64,000 nt of DNA from Xanthoparmelia taractica (Eukaryota > Ascomycota > Lecanoromycetes > Lecanorales > Parmeliaceae), in the NCBI GenBank assembly GCA_033085395.1, contig JANQBS010000095.1, forward strand, positions 62,001 through 126,000, in the 5' to 3' direction. Below, in pieces: positions 47,927 through 62,105 of this stretch. The number at the start of each line of letters is the position of its first letter. The first letter of the stretch is position 1. Below the pieces are notes generated by a model. It saw only the letters and a list, made by a program, of their open reading frames with translations. It was not told the origin of the DNA and made no database searches. The translations under genes were made by a program, and so were the position numbers.

Positions 47927-50027
47927 ATGTCAGCATTTTTGTTATCTCTACTACTGGCTAGCGTAGCTTTGGCCATACCTACTACTCCTAACAATCTTTA
48001 CAATCCAAGAAAGCTTCTGTTACGTGCCGGCCCGTCAATCCAAGCTACAGACCCTTTCGATCGAAAATGGATCGAGACGTTGACAGCCGTCGGAGACTCA
48101 TACTCCGTCGGGTTGGGTGCAGGACACGCTATCAAAGGCAGTGGCCAAGTACAACACCCCATGCCTGGCTAAAGTATCCTATGCTAATCACCGCTTGCTA
48201 GTTGGAGCTTAATACAGACTGCTATCAATACAGTAACGGATACCCCAATTTGGTCAACATGGATGATATGATCGCAGAAAATAATCAGCGACATTTCCAG
48301 TACCTGGGATGCTCTGGCGCATTGACCAACGAGATAAAAGATAAACAGATTCCGAAGATGCAAAAGTCCCAAGCCGTCATCGTATCTGCTGGCGGTAACG
48401 ACGCTCATCTCTCCGTAATCTTGAATTATTGCGTATATCAATGGTCATCGAAATGGTTCTGGACGTGTGATGGCGAACTGGACTCCGGGCTAAAGGAAGT
48501 CAAATCTGACAGCTATTTCAAGAGTATGACAGACATGCTCACAGCCATTGAGGCTAATCTTGTCGATGCCAACAGCCGGATATACTGGCCGGGTTACATG
48601 AGGTTCTTTGATGATACTACCAAGGATTGCGACGATGTCACTTGGGCGTTCACTCGTAATTATGGCTTCCGGCAGTACCTTACGCAAGCCAGAAGGTATG
48701 GACCAGCATCTGGTGAAAGTCCCCAGTGGTGAGACTAAAATGCTGCAGGACTCGATTCAACGACCTAGTCAATGCGGTCAACGAAAAAATCCAGGCTGCT
48801 TGCAAAACTGTAGATCGATGTGTATACGTCGATTCCGAGGCTCAGGTTGACCGGCTCGGAGGTCGTATGTGTATGCCTGGTGTCAACGAGAAGTACTATG
48901 GAGGCGTCGATTCTCCCACTGACGGGTGGAACCGGGAAAAGACTATTTTTTACGAGTGGTAAGTCAGAAAAGGTAAGGGCGTTGGCGATAAGATGCTTAT
49001 GTATTGGCGCAGGTCTACCACGAAAGACAATGACGAGGACGGTGAGAAGTCTGTTGACCAACCACAAAAGCGGGATGGAGATAAAGAAGAAGGGGAGTCC
49101 TTCATCTCGCTGAAGACTCGAAACGATACACCGGGAAGCCTGGACAACAGTACATTTGAGGGTAATGTCGGAAATTGGATTCAACAGGGTATTGCAGATG
49201 GAACTCTCGATATGTCTGCTGCTAGCTTCGGAGAAGTCAATGCACAAGGTCTACCAGACTGGTAAGGTGCCCCGATTGCACTCAATCATGTCAGGTCCAT
49301 GCTAACATCACCTCTAGGATGGGGCGTGTTTTCCACTTGACAAAATTTGGCAATGCAATCGTCGCCAACAACATTATCCAAGCCATGATAGAAGAACAGG
49401 CCAAGATGATGAACGAGCCTGCCGACCCAATCATTATAGATCCTAGCTCCTGTCCAGCCACAGGGACGACAGACAACCCTGTGTCACAGGGCACGAGTAC
49501 GAGTACCCCCACGCCAGCAGCTACACCTCCCCCGTACACAACGACTGGCGGCTCAGGAGCGACGGCCGGCAAATGCCACATCCACGTCAACGAAATCCAA
49601 AACTGTGCGGGCGACAAGCACAATCTCGCCACCGAAGTCACCATCTGGGATGTCGGCGGAAACCAAATCGGATACCAGAGCATCACGGAAGCCGGTGCCA
49701 TAGACCCGCTCTCGGTCAACAGCAAGCTCGAAGATCCGCTCATCGTGACCCCCGAGCACAAAGGCGATTACGTCCAGTTTAGCCTGGGAACGGAGCAGTT
49801 CGACAGCCGGCAGCAGGATCAGACGGCGCTCTCGTGGTGCAGCACGGGCGGCTGGGACCCGAGAGAGGGTCCGGCTTGTGGGAGGATACAACAAGTTTCG
49901 GTAAGCTGGGCTTCTCTACTGGATTCGCTGATGGCGCGGCTAATGTTTCGGGGTCTTGCAGAAACGACAAATGGACTGTTATTTCCAGTGCCCATGGCAT
50001 GGGGGCAAGTCCTCTGATGGTTCCTAA
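47927..50027 (+). CDS. Secreted SGNH/GDSL-type hydrolase
   Basis: Exons 47927-48148, 48202-48695, 48749-48958, 49013-49261, 49318-49900 and 49962-50027 give 607 aa; five canonical introns of 53-61 nt. A signal peptide (SAFLLSLLLASVALAIP) precedes the SGNH fold. Block I is VGDSYSVGLGAG (nucleophile Ser), block III is GGNDAHL, and the catalytic-His block near the end of the domain is 'FHLTKFGNAIVANN'. Spacing agrees with fungal GDSL esterase/lipase-like proteins. After a Thr/Pro-rich linker comes a C-terminal Cys-containing beta-rich domain beginning 'GKCHIHVNEIQNCAG' and ending 'KRQMDCYFQC'. The last exon is needed to supply the two terminal cysteines; without splicing the ORF runs into a non-conserved tail. 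It probably removes acyl or acetyl groups from extracellular lipids or glycans; the substrate is not deducible. Confidence 0.88.
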
Positions 50028-52500
50028 AGGATCGGAATTATTTACCTAAATGGTTATAATATGTTGGGAGTTTGGGAGCATTGTGCTGCTTGTGCAAGGA
50101 GTGAAAGAGTAAAAAGGTGTCTGGAGTGTCATTCGTCAGATTTAGCTGTATAAATTCGTTTCGGCATCAACCTGTATCATTAAATATCTAGAATTATTGG
50201 CTGGGATTACCATACGAGTTCTGTTTCTAAGAAGGAAGAAAGCCTGATCAGTGCCGCCAAATGCTCAAAGTATTCCTACAACATATCGATACCATCTCAA
50301 CCGAGTCAGCATCTCAGATAGATGTACAAAAGTGATACTCACCCAATTAGATTCGGATTTGTCAGAGACGTTCTCAAATTTGAGAATCTACTTATGCAAA
50401 CCACCGAGTATTATAATTTAGCTGCACTTTTTGTTGGAAATGATGCACCACCTCTCAACACCTAGCAAATGGCCACGTGATTTAGCGTCTTAGCATGGCT
50501 ACATATTTGGTCGTCACACCATTCTAGATAGTCAATCAATCAATCCTTCATACAATTCAACACTTTTCTCTACTTTGGATCTCCTGCGTCGGTCGCCATG
50601 GTCTGGGCATATCTTTACAATGGGGGGGTTGCAGCTACCACGTAGTTGAGATAGTACGCGGTACCGTCAAGACCATAGGTTCGCATGGGATGTTGACTGC
50701 AAGAATCGCGAGTTGCGTCCAGTAGAGCCCAATTGGGTATCGGGTGAGCGCCGCCCTATTTGACCCACGTGAATTACTAGACTCGGTAAAGCGCTCACGC
50801 TAACTCTTAATTAGGTAAAGCGTCCTTGGACGAAATATCAAGAAGAACATTTAAACCCCTCGACATCCCTCGCTGTTTTCTCATTCGAATAATCCTCTAC
50901 TCGCCCACTCTTTTCCTCAGATCCACGCTACGTAAGTAAGACCCCACGCTACGTGAGTCTTACCTCCCGTACGTCTCCTCTATCGATCGAGATTTAAGCC
51001 GGAGATCGAGGTTTCCCGTACTGACAACTTCCGCAGCCAGCGACCTTGTTCAGCTGCTGTACTGCGCCTCCACCACGAGACCAGCCCAGGACGACGGCGT
51101 CGGCAAATAATGCACTGCCCACCCATTAGCTGATGTACAGCTCGGGGTTGTATCCTAGAACGGCCTCGCTCGTGGCGATCGAGACTCCACCTCTACTCGC
51201 AATTCAACGTCTACTCCTCCTCAAACGCAGCTAAGACGAAAGGCAATATTAGTCTGCTACATTACGCCTCTATCAGCTATCTTGTTTTCATGACGCGGCC
51301 GAGGCTACTATCTCGAAGAGGTCTTACTTGCGATAATCGCCCTTCTCGTACTCCACTGTCAGCTACTCTATTAACTTATCTGAGGTCTTTCTACGCGCTC
51401 TCATTCTAGGCTGATTAGGTTGGTTTGACTACCGTGGGTGCGAGGGCTGTGCCGGAATAAGCAAGGACATAGAACGCTACTTCCACCTGTTCGTGGCTAA
51501 ACAGTCTACACGCGGTCGAACGGCGCAACTACATCTACATACTTCTGGGCGATAATGGGGATTCTGAAAAGCAGTTACTGAGGAGAGGAGTATTTTTAGG
51601 CAGAGGTACGGACTCGTTTTTTTGGGTGCTCTGCGAACGGCGCAAAATACTCAGTGACAGGTACACAGGATTTGAAGTCATCTTCAAGCATTGATCTGAT
51701 CGCTGCATTCTCGAGAGGGAGCACGAATGAGAGCTAGAAGAGTGGGACCTCGAAAAGCATTGAATGTCTTTAGCTCTGCACACGAGCTGTAGCCTGCTGT
51801 GGTCTACAGGCATCCATGCAGTGATCATGCGCAGAATACGGTTCTGATTGGTGCTGGTTGAAACGAAGGAGCGGATGTAAGGGGCACACTGTGCCGTCAT
51901 CGACGGACTCCTCAGCAATGGGAAGGGTTATCCTCGTAGCCAATAGCAGGAGAAGAAGCAAGAGAGCATAGTACTAGCGTACACCAAGCCACAGGCGAAT
52001 ATCTCCGTATCTCGCCAGCATCCCCGCAGCATGGCCTGCAGCAAGGCCTATGCTCCTAGCATCCCCGCGGCCATTAGCGCGAGAGGATTCGTGAGATTGC
52101 CAGCAAGCAGAGGCCTGGTATCTCCCGCATCTCCAAAGCAGCCCCTGATCGACGATCTGAAACATAAAAGTCTTGACGCCTTTGGGAGTACTCCAAATTT
52201 GGGCCCTAGCTAGAACTCGCTTATCAACATTTCGATCTCGATTCCTCAGGACTCTATTATTCAATAACGACGTCATATAAGATCTTCTAGATATACGTCC
52301 CTTATTAATATAGTTAATGAGACCCTCCGAGGCTATATAACGTCACTTGCAACCCTCACCGTCGCTAGTATTAACCTCGATCGATATTAGACAGTTTGGA
52401 TCAAATAGAGAGAAAAACGCGCCCGATCCTTAGCGCTAACAAATGCGGCCCGCTATTCTTCCGAGCCAATCACAGGCCCCCGTTCAAATCCTTCTCCGTT
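50028..52500. other. Gene-poor transition zone
   Basis: No intact gene. It contains the relic at 50574-50660, scattered stop-rich fragments, and base composition drifting to AT-rich past about 52.25 kb. Two short direct repeats of CCACGCTACGT occur at about 50923-50960. Confidence 0.6.
50574..50660 (-). pseudogene. Relic copy of the 5' end of the RRM/zinc-knuckle gene
   Basis: Plus-strand 50574-50660 aligns with 41841-41920 (TTTGGATC, CCTGCGTC, GTCGCCATG, GCATATCT, CGTAGTTGAGAT versus CGTAATTGAGAT). It preserves the start codon (50599-50597) and the codons for MATDAGDPK; a TAG follows at once. The rest of the gene is not found beside it. Confidence 0.75.
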
Positions 52501-53239
52501 ACGTTCAAATAAAATCGTCTTTTAATTATATTCGTTCTTAGTTACAACTTAGTCAATACTTAATTAAATAACTTTATTCTTGAAGCCTCGTAACGTTATA
52601 ATATAGCACTCGCGAGGAGGTATTATTAGATCGTTAGAACTAGAATACTACGTCGTCGTCGCTATCGAAGAAAGTAAATAAGATATTAATAAAGTTTTTC
52701 TTCTTAGCGAGTGTTTCCCTATACTTATCTATACATATTCTTATAGCTATCACTATAGCGACGAGAGCGCCGCCGTCTTTCTTTAAATAGTGGCAATTTG
52801 TTATAGAGTAACCCTAGGGTAGATTCTAGAGATCTCTTAGCATAGGCTTAGCGTTAGTCTTCTCTATAGATATCTAGATATTCTAGTCTTAAAAGAATAG
52901 AATAATTATATATATTATTATAAACTATATATTAGTAACTAGTCTATGTTATTAATAAAAGAAGTATAACGAGACCGATTAAAGTATTCTCTATTGACTA
53001 TAAATATAATTAACTAGAAGAAATCTAAAGATACTCTAATCTTTAACTATAGCTTTAAAAAAAATAACTCGAGAGTAGTCGCGCTAATTAATACCCGAGT
53101 AAAAGATTTAGAGAGTTAAATTATAGAATATCTTAAGATTAATAATATTAATAATAATAATAGAAATAGAATTAATATTTAAATTATTACGAAGAAGCTT
53201 AATTAGCGAGTTAATAGATTTAATCGATAAGATTTAAAG

Positions 53240-55540
53240 AGACTATAAGTTAAAAGATTAGACTTTAATTATCTAGCTTTAAGAAAGCTTTTAAGAGAGC
53301 TTTTAAGATAGTAGATATCTTAGCTTATAGACTTATAGCTTAGAGTATAAAGCTTAGTCTACTAGATCTTCTATTAATTTAATTTCTATAGATAATAAAA
53401 ACTTCTATATACTTATATTAAAATTCTCTCTCTTAATAAGATAATAATAACACTCTAATCTTCTAAAAGAATAAACTTAATCTTATTTATAAAATTATAA
53501 TAAAGTAAATTATTTATTAAAGTAATATAAAAAGAAGTAAAGTATTAAAAAAATAGTAGAGAGAGATAAGATAATAGATTTTAATATTAGAGTTTTAATA
53601 GATTTAAAAAATAATAATAGTAGCTAGATAATAGTTCTAATTAAGAATAATAAGAAAAGAGTTATTAGTTAAGTAATAAAAAAGAAAAATAAGAATATAT
53701 AGATTTTAAATTTAAACTAAATAGATTATAAAAATATTATAATAAGCTATTAATACTATAGTATAATATTAAAAATTATATATTATAATAATAGAACTCT
53801 TTTAAATTATACTTATATATAATATAAATATTATTATTATTTAAAAACTATAGCGAAACTTTTTAAAAATCTTTTATTACTTATTTAAAAATAGATTTAA
53901 TCTAGTTTATTTATTTTATAATTAAATAAAAGTATACTTTTATATTAATAAGAAATTATTAAAAGAAAGCTAGTATTTAAAATATTATTTTTTAAATCTT
54001 TACTTAAATTTAATTAAGCTAGAAAATAATAGAATATTTAAGATTTATAATATTTATAATTCTAATAATTAGAAAGAAAGCGAATTTAAGCTTCTTAAAA
54101 AGACGCTAAAAGAGATTACTAGAATAGAGTAAATTATATTAAGTAATTTTAATATTTACTACTTAGTATAGAGTAGTATTTAAATAAAAGTAGATAATAA
54201 TATAGAAGATCTAGTTATATTTATAAAAGAGTATATTATTAAATAATATCTTTTAATTAAAATAATTATATATAAAAAGAATTACTAAATAATAATAGAT
54301 CTTATTTATATTATACTAATTATTAATTATAATATTAAAAGAGAGCTAGATTATAATTCTAATTATCTTTTTATATTTATAAGACTTTTATTAAATATAA
54401 TAGAAATACTTTAAATAAATAAAAGAAATTTTAATAAAATAAATATTAAGAATTTTAAAGATACTCTTATAAGAGAGATTAAGTTTAAGATATATTTATA
54501 ATAATAATTAGTAGTATATAAAAGTATTATAAATAAGAATATTAACTCTTAAATTATTATTATTATTAAAAGTATTTAAATAGCTATCGCGTACTTAACT
54601 TTAAAATTAAGAATATTATTATATTTTAAATTTAGCTTTATACTAGAATATAAAGAGATTTATAAATATAATATAAGATTAAAAAGATAATAAAGAAGTA
54701 TAATAAATAATAAAGTATAAAAAGATTATTAAAGAGTTAAAAACTATAAAAAATAATCTTATAAAGAGATTATTAAGACATATATTTAAAATCTTTATTA
54801 TTTAAATTTATAAGTTATTATAAAAGATATAGAAGAAAATTAAATAGATAAAAAAAAGTAATATAATAAACTTATTTATTATCTTTTAAATTAAAAATAA
54901 ATACTTTAAATATTAGTAATTTTAACTTAAGACTAAGCTTCTATTATATATATATTTCTCTCTCTTAGTAGAAATAAATATATTTAATATTAATACTATA
55001 ATAGAGTACTTAAGAGTCTATATAATTAGACTAATTATAATAAATAAAATTTAGAAAACTATTTAATAAGCTTTATTAAGAAATATTTCTAAAAATAATA
55101 TAATATTAAACTTTATATTAAAGAAGTTATTAAATATTATTCTTTTATATCTATATATTATTTTTAAAATATATCTAGTTAATAATTACTACTTAAAAAG
55201 ATTCTAAATATTAATAATAATAATACTTTTAAAACTAGATAAAGACTACTTTATTTTAAAAGACTATTAATTTATAATACTTTTTAATATAGTTAAAAAG
55301 ATAATAAAGTTAATATTAATAAAAAGAATTGTATATCTAGTAAAAATATATAGTTTATTACTAAGTATTTATATAGATAAAAGAAGATTAAAGTTATATA
55401 AATATAGAATATACTATTTATTAAAATAATTATATTAAGTTTAAAATTTAGATAAAATAGCTATATTACTTCTATTAAATATATAATAAAGTATATAATA
55501 AAGTATCTTATTATAAACTTCTCTATAATCTTAAAAAGAG
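53240..55540. repeat. Most strongly degraded segment, also CpG-depleted
   Basis: Unlike the flanking RIP'd DNA, CG dinucleotides are nearly gone here as well as CA; remaining C is mostly in CT. The original element type cannot be recognised. Confidence 0.75.
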
Positions 55541-56310
55541 ATTTATAAACTCGATACTTATAAGTTAAGTAAATAGAGTTATTTCTTTTTAATAAAATAA
55601 CGATATTAAAAATAAGCGAGTACTCTATATTAAGAATATAGATTATTATAAGTATTTTTTAAAAACTATTATTATCGTCTATTCTTTATTTATTTTATAA
55701 CTTTAATTTTATTAAAGAATATATTAAGAGAACTAACTTAAATACGATTATAATAAAGTTTTTTAATAATATTAAATTTCTAATTATAGACGAATTTATT
55801 AAAAATAATTATATTTCTTTAGAAATAATTTATAACGAAGTATACTTATTATAAATTATACGCTATAAATTAAAATTTAACTTAGAAAAGTATTAACTAC
55901 TCTATCTTAATATAAAATAATAATATAATTTAAAGTATTCTTTTTAAATTAATAATATATAAGTAATTAAATATTTAGAACTCTAAATAAATAGAAAATT
56001 TAAGTAGAATTATTATATTAAGATAATAAGAATAAAATTAATTATAATGTAAGGTAGCAAGATCTCTTTTTAATAAAGCTACGTAATAGCTAGATAATTA
56101 GCGAGATTGAGAAACGTAGATACTAAGATAATTATCTAAATTGCTAAGTGAATTAATAGCTAAGAAAGAAAAAGAGAAAAAGAGAATTCGCGAATATTTA
56201 AGACTTTCGCTAAGTATATTAGATATTCGTTCTTACTACGTAACCTATAATCTAATAAGCGAGTTAAGCGAGTTCTATTAGTCTACGCTAAGTGCTTTTA
56301 TTCTTATAAT

Positions 56311-56604
56311 TACGAAGATCGGCATAGAAAGTCCTGGATATATTAAGACTCCCACGTCAAGATCGGATAAAGCCCCGCCTAAAGAATTACCCGGACGATA
56401 CGCTTAATTATCTATTTCGAATATGTACCTAACTCCAGTCTACTTTGAACTTAGACCCTCTATTACTCCTAAGATAATATCGAAAAAAGAGATTATATTC
56501 CCTAAAATATAATAAGAAGAACTTCTCTTCTATAGGGCCTTTTTCGAAAGTAGAGTTAGGGTTAATACTAGCGCTATCTAGGACTTTCTATGCCGATCTC
56601 CGTA
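56311..56604. mobile_element. MITE-like element with 30-bp terminal inverted repeats
   Basis: The left arm 56311-56340 and right arm 56575-56604 are inverted copies sharing AGATCGGCATAGAAAGTCCT exactly, with two A/G differences over 30 bp. The 294-bp span has no coding capacity and starts and ends with TA, compatible with a Tc1/mariner-type TA insertion. Its interior has higher GC than the surrounding RIP'd sequence. Confidence 0.7.
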
Positions 56605-57599
56605 CTTCTCTTCTTAAAAGATTTAGTCTCTAAACCTTATTATAACTACGTATTACAATTAAGTACTTGCGAGTATATCACGCTATTAACTCTAGATTAC
56701 TTACGTCTAGTCTATCTTAATTATTCTAATATATATATCGAAATAATTAAGTTCGTTTTCACTCTATCTACTCGAATCTCGTCTAGTATAGTCTTAATAT
56801 TATTATATCTAGTCTTATAGATCTATGTAGCAAGAAAATTAAGTGTTTTATTATTTATCTTTTTTATAAATTATAAGCTCGGGGCTTTAGACCTTATTTA
56901 GTAACTTAATATTTATTATATAAGCGTATTCTTACATCTCTCTTTCTATAAGCTATTCTATCTTATAAAATTATTTATCTTTTCTACGAGAATATTCGAT
57001 GTAGATATATTACTATAATATAAAAAATCTTTATTAAGATTCTTAAAGATTTAGAGATATTCGATATAATACTATATCGACGAGATAACTACGCTTCGAT
57101 ATTCTAAATATATTATACGTCTATTAGCGATAAGCTTTAACTTTAAATAAGTCTTAGCTTTCGCTAGAATATTAATTCTATCGACTATACGAATTATGAA
57201 AATTAAGTTATACTTAGATTAATAATCTATCGTAAATAGCTAGAAAACTTAGTTCTTAGACTTACTAAAATAATCTAGTAAACGCATATTTAAAATGCGA
57301 CGTACTCGTCGACTATATTAGTCGATAGATACGATTTAATAACTAAATTAATTAGTTTCTAAAGTCCCTTAAAATTTTAGAGAATAATATTATTTCTAAA
57401 TACTTTATTTAGAGTAAACGAACGCTTTAAAATTAATTAAAATATTTTATTAAATCTTTATAAAGATTCTTTATAATTATTTAAATTGTTTTAAATATTA
57501 ATTAATTTACTCTATAAGACGTTTTACGAAGTTACTTTAAAGTAATCGCTATTATATCGAATATAATCGCTACGAAGCTTATAATTACTCTTAAAGACG

Positions 57600-60500
57600 T
57601 ATTAAAATTAATCGACTTAAAGAATTATCTAGTCTAAAAACGATCTCTAAGAAATATTCTTAAAGTCTTCGATCTCTTTAAATAAACTTAGAAGTATTAT
57701 AAAACTTAATTTTAAAATCTCGATATCGAAGAGAGACTCGAAGCCTAGAAATAAGATTATAATCTTATCTATACGACTCTACGTCTCTTAATAATTAATA
57801 ATAACTATATCGAAATCGAAGATATAAATAATATCTATAAAGTATAAAAAAGATTAATCGAGCTATATTTATTTAAAGACTTCGAATATCTTAATAGTAC
57901 GTTTATACGATTTAAGAATATAATATTAAATTAATATAACGATAAATCTAGCGAGTACGTTAACAAATTTCGAAAGATCTTATTAAAGTTTTAAAATTTT
58001 TCGATTAAGCTTAGATTAGATAAGAATTTATTTATCTAATAATTTTATTTTAACTTAGATCTTATCTATAATATTTATGTGAAAAAATACTTTTAAAAGT
58101 ACACTTTATTTTTGAAGAATAATATCGTTAAGTATAACTTAAGCTATGCTTTATAACGATTTTAAAATATCTATCACTCGAACGTCTCTTATATGGAATA
58201 TGTACTTATCGTTCACGTCTTTATTATTCTTAAACGAGTGTCTACGTAAGAAGAATATCGCTAAAATTATAATATCGATATTATTAAAATAGTTAAATAC
58301 TATAGAAAGTGTATTAAGTATTATTACGATATCGATACTTATAAGAATAAGAATTTTAATTATAATAATAATATCGCTCTTAAAGATAATAGACGTAAGC
58401 GAGATTATTAAGACGATAATAATCGCTTTAAAAAGTTTAAGATCGATAATCTTAAGTCTAAGCAAGAGTTAAAAGAATTTAACTTATCGAAAACTTATAA
58501 GAATCTTATCGAGATCGACGTCGATATTTCGAGTTTTTATTATCTAGATTTTTACGTAATAAGACACATAATTTATAATCGCTTTTAATTTATCGACTAT
58601 TAATTTTTAGAGATTACTTATTTTATTAAAGAATATAACGACACTCTATTCGTCGCGAATATCGATATTATTCGCCTATAATGCACTACACGAGATAATA
58701 ATACTATAACTCTAATATTAAAAAATGCACTTTATATACTCGAAAGTAATTTTAATCTTATCTTTATAGACGCTCTATATAAAAACGAATACTTAATAAA
58801 ATTCACGTTAAATAATATTTAACTCAATCGATATAGAGTTAAGACTACTTAACGAAGTAATCTCTTAACTTATAATATATCTATATAAAATACTTAGATA
58901 AATAAAATATCGCTCGACTAAAGAATATATTTATCGAAATAAATTTATTTAAAGTTCTCGTGCTCGAGAATACGTGCGTGCCCTACGTGAGATCGAATCT
59001 TTATTTCTTATTTTATAAAGATTATCTTATATCTAAAAAGTACGTTAACGAGCTATTTTACTTTAATATCTTTAATTCTATATTAGATACGAATATTCGC
59101 TTTAATTATTATATACTTTTCAACTTTATAAAGAATAGAAATAAGAAGTTTTATATTTACTTTAATATTTATAAAAATAAGATTCTTAGCGTCTTTAAGT
59201 CGCTTAAATAAAATATTAAGTATAACGATTACGTTATTAAACGTCTTCGTAGCGACGAGAATATTATAATTAAGAATAAAGTCTTTAATAATTATAAATA
59301 TAATTAAGATATTAACTAAGAGTTTATTATATCTAAAAACTCTTAAATAAATAAAGTCTTCGAACGCTTAGATTAGATTCTTATAATTAAAGCTCACGCT
59401 CTACTTATTAATAGCGAGTTATCTAAATCTATAATCTCGAAGCTTATTACGATCGCTAATTATCTTCGTAATAGATCTTTTATTATAAAGATAAATAAGA
59501 CTCTTTATAAAAGCGATACGAGACGTAAGTCTAATTTATCTTATTTACGACAAATTAATTAAAAAGCTCTTTATAAGAAGCGTCGCTCGTTTAAAGCGAA
59601 TTAAAAGAAATTCGAAGAGCGTTTCGAAGAAGATCGCTTAGTGAATTATAAGAAGAATAGTTTTTATCGTATATTAACGCGTAACGATTAAATATAAAGA
59701 TACTTTAATATTAAATAAGTAGATTATAAACTTAAGAAGCGATTCTTAAGCGATAAATCTATTATCGCTAATTACTTTTTAATATCTCAAATTAAAATCG
59801 AGATAATAATACGAATTAAGTTTATATTAAAGACTATAAAATTCTTAGAAGATACTATATCTACGAAATAATTATTAGTATCGTCGATATAGCGTTTACT
59901 TTAAATTTCTAGATCTCGTATTAAAAATCTTTTAAGTTCTTTAATTATAGAATTCGAGCTTATAAATAAGATATTATTATTAAATCTTATTACGTTACTA
60001 GTAAAGACTGCGAACTTAGAATTATATGAATCTTATATTTATAAGAAAGTAATAGTAGATTCTTTAAATAAAATAAATTAATAGTTAGATATAAATAACG
60101 AGTATTACTCGTTAATTAAGAATGAAACTTAATATCTATATAAACTTTCTTTAGATCGTACTACTTTAGAAAATAAGTAAGTCTATAAGCTTAAACGAGA
60201 ATTAATTAATAAAGTTACTCGATATAAAGCTTAATAAGTAATTTAAGGTTTTATATAGCGTAAAGACGTTAACTTCGAGAAAACTTTCGTCTTCGTAATT
60301 AAGCTTATAAATTATAAAGCTATTTTTACGCTAGCGACGACTTTCGATCTAAAGCTTAATTAGATAAATATTAAAATCGTTTTCTTATATAAGAATATAG
60401 ACGAAGTAGTTTATATTCGTTACTCTTAAGAATATAACGATAAGATTAATCGAGTTTATCGTCTTAATAAAGCGCTCTACGAATTAAAATAATCACCTCG

Positions 60501-61330
60501 AGTCTAATATAATATTATTATCGTTTTTCTTAAAAAGCTTAAATATCGATCTTTTTCGAAGAATTTTAATATCTTTATTTATAAAGACGAGAAGATTATC
60601 GTTATTATTTATATTAATAATCTTCTTATCGCTAAACTTAATCGCGTCGCTATTATTAAATTAAAAAGAATATTTAGCGATAAGTTTTAAATAATAGATT
60701 TAGATTTAATTATATATTATTTAAATATAAAGATAACGCGAGATCGATAGAATTAAATTATAACTCTTAATTAAGAAGAATATCTTGAAAAAGTTCTTCG
60801 AGATTATAATATATAAAGCGATCGAGTTAAAGTCGTTAATATTTTTATAGAAACCTCGTATCTCGAGATTATTAGAGAAGATTTCAAAGTTATTAATAAC
60901 TCTTATATTCGATATTAGTTAGTCGTTAAGTTCTTAATATACGCTATATTTAATACGAGATCTAATATTATCTACTCTATTTCGATAATCTCTCGCTACG
61001 TTTTTAATTTAAATAACTCTTATTAAAAGACGATTAAACGAATTCTTAGATACTTATATAATACGCTATATCTTAAGCTTATCTATAAAGGGAAATTTAT
61101 CTTATTACGCGATTATATCGACGTAGATTAAGCTAATAATTACGATATTAGACGCTCTACTTTCGAATATATATTTAATCTCGATAGCGTTATTATTAGC
61201 TAATCGTCTAAACGATAATTAATAATAATATTATCTATCTATAAGACGAAGTATATTGATTAAATTCAAGCTATTAAAGAGATCGTATAACTCGAAAGAC
61301 TATTTAATAGTCTTAATATAATTATTTTTA
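57600..61330 (+). mobile_element. Ty1/copia retrotransposon remnant (RIP'd)
   Basis: In plus-strand translation, with many stops, the pol order is recognisable. A protease-region-like segment (ALYILESNFNLIF) lies near 58720. The reverse transcriptase begins near 60265 (VNFEKTFVFVIKL, LATTFDLKLN), with RLNKALYELK near 60450 and the catalytic box read as YINNLLIA near 60610 (family YVDDLLIA, the first Asp changed to Asn as RIP would do). RNase H is at about 60990-61310 (KRILRYLYNTL, RRSTFEYIFNL, SSKR). The integrase should lie at about 58900-59700 but is too degraded to call. The gag part upstream is uncertain, so the left limit is approximate. Confidence 0.8.
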
Positions 61331-61942
61331 AAAACGTAATAAACGCTCTTAGTAATAATAACGTTACGTAAAACGAGCGTACTCTTATCGTCTAGACTTA
61401 ATCTAATTCTAATAATTTTATATTTACTTTAATAATAATTATTTTTTATAATAATTAAAATATAATAATCTTAGATAAGAATTCTTAATTTTACGATCGT
61501 ATTAAATATATTAATATTTAGTATTATTTCGTGCGCGAAAAAGTCGTAAACGATAATATCGTTTTAGAATATATTCTTACTAAGAAGTAAATCGTCGATA
61601 AGCTTATTAAATCTCTATTTAAAGTCAAGTTTAATCTATTTCGTTAAGCTCTCGATCTCGAATAAGTATATAAATATAGCGCGTATATCGAATCTTGAAA
61701 ATTCTCGATTAAATAGTACTATTATTAAGATTAATGTTTAAAGATAATTCTAAGACATTATATTAAAGATAAATTACGTTCGAGTAGATCTTTAACTCTC
61801 TTTTAATTAACGATATCTTAATAATTTCTAAATTAAATTTATTCTAAGATTTAATATTTTAAATAGAAATATTTCTCGACGAAAGTCTTAAAGATTAAGT
61901 TAAAATTATTAGAACTACAATTAGAATAAGTTAATGATAATG

Positions 61943-62105
61943 TGTAACGAATAAATTAAGTCTAAGAAGAAACTATCTAGCTAAAAAGAAATATCTATAA
62001 GAAACGTCAAGGCCTGTAGAGACTAGTCTTAATTAAAAAAATAAGTTATAGTCTCAATTAAAAAGATAAGCCGACTTAATATTGTAGATCTATATAATTG
62101 TTACA
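61943..62105. repeat. Candidate 3' LTR of the copia remnant
   Basis: The segment is bounded by TGTAAC and GTTACA, a TG...CA end pair with a 6-bp inverted repeat, located about 0.6 kb past the RNase H remnant. A matching 5' LTR was not found by eye. Confidence 0.35.

Noticed and set aside
55770..55860. FLIIDE-like Walker B string suggesting a Helitron/Pif1 helicase remnant.
   Set aside because: No P-loop or other helicase motif nearby, and AT-rich RIP'd DNA yields I/L/K/N-rich strings by chance.
56590..56820. 76-aa plus-strand ORF in the AT-rich block.
   Set aside because: Composition is typical of RIP'd DNA, with no motif; it begins inside the MITE-like arm.
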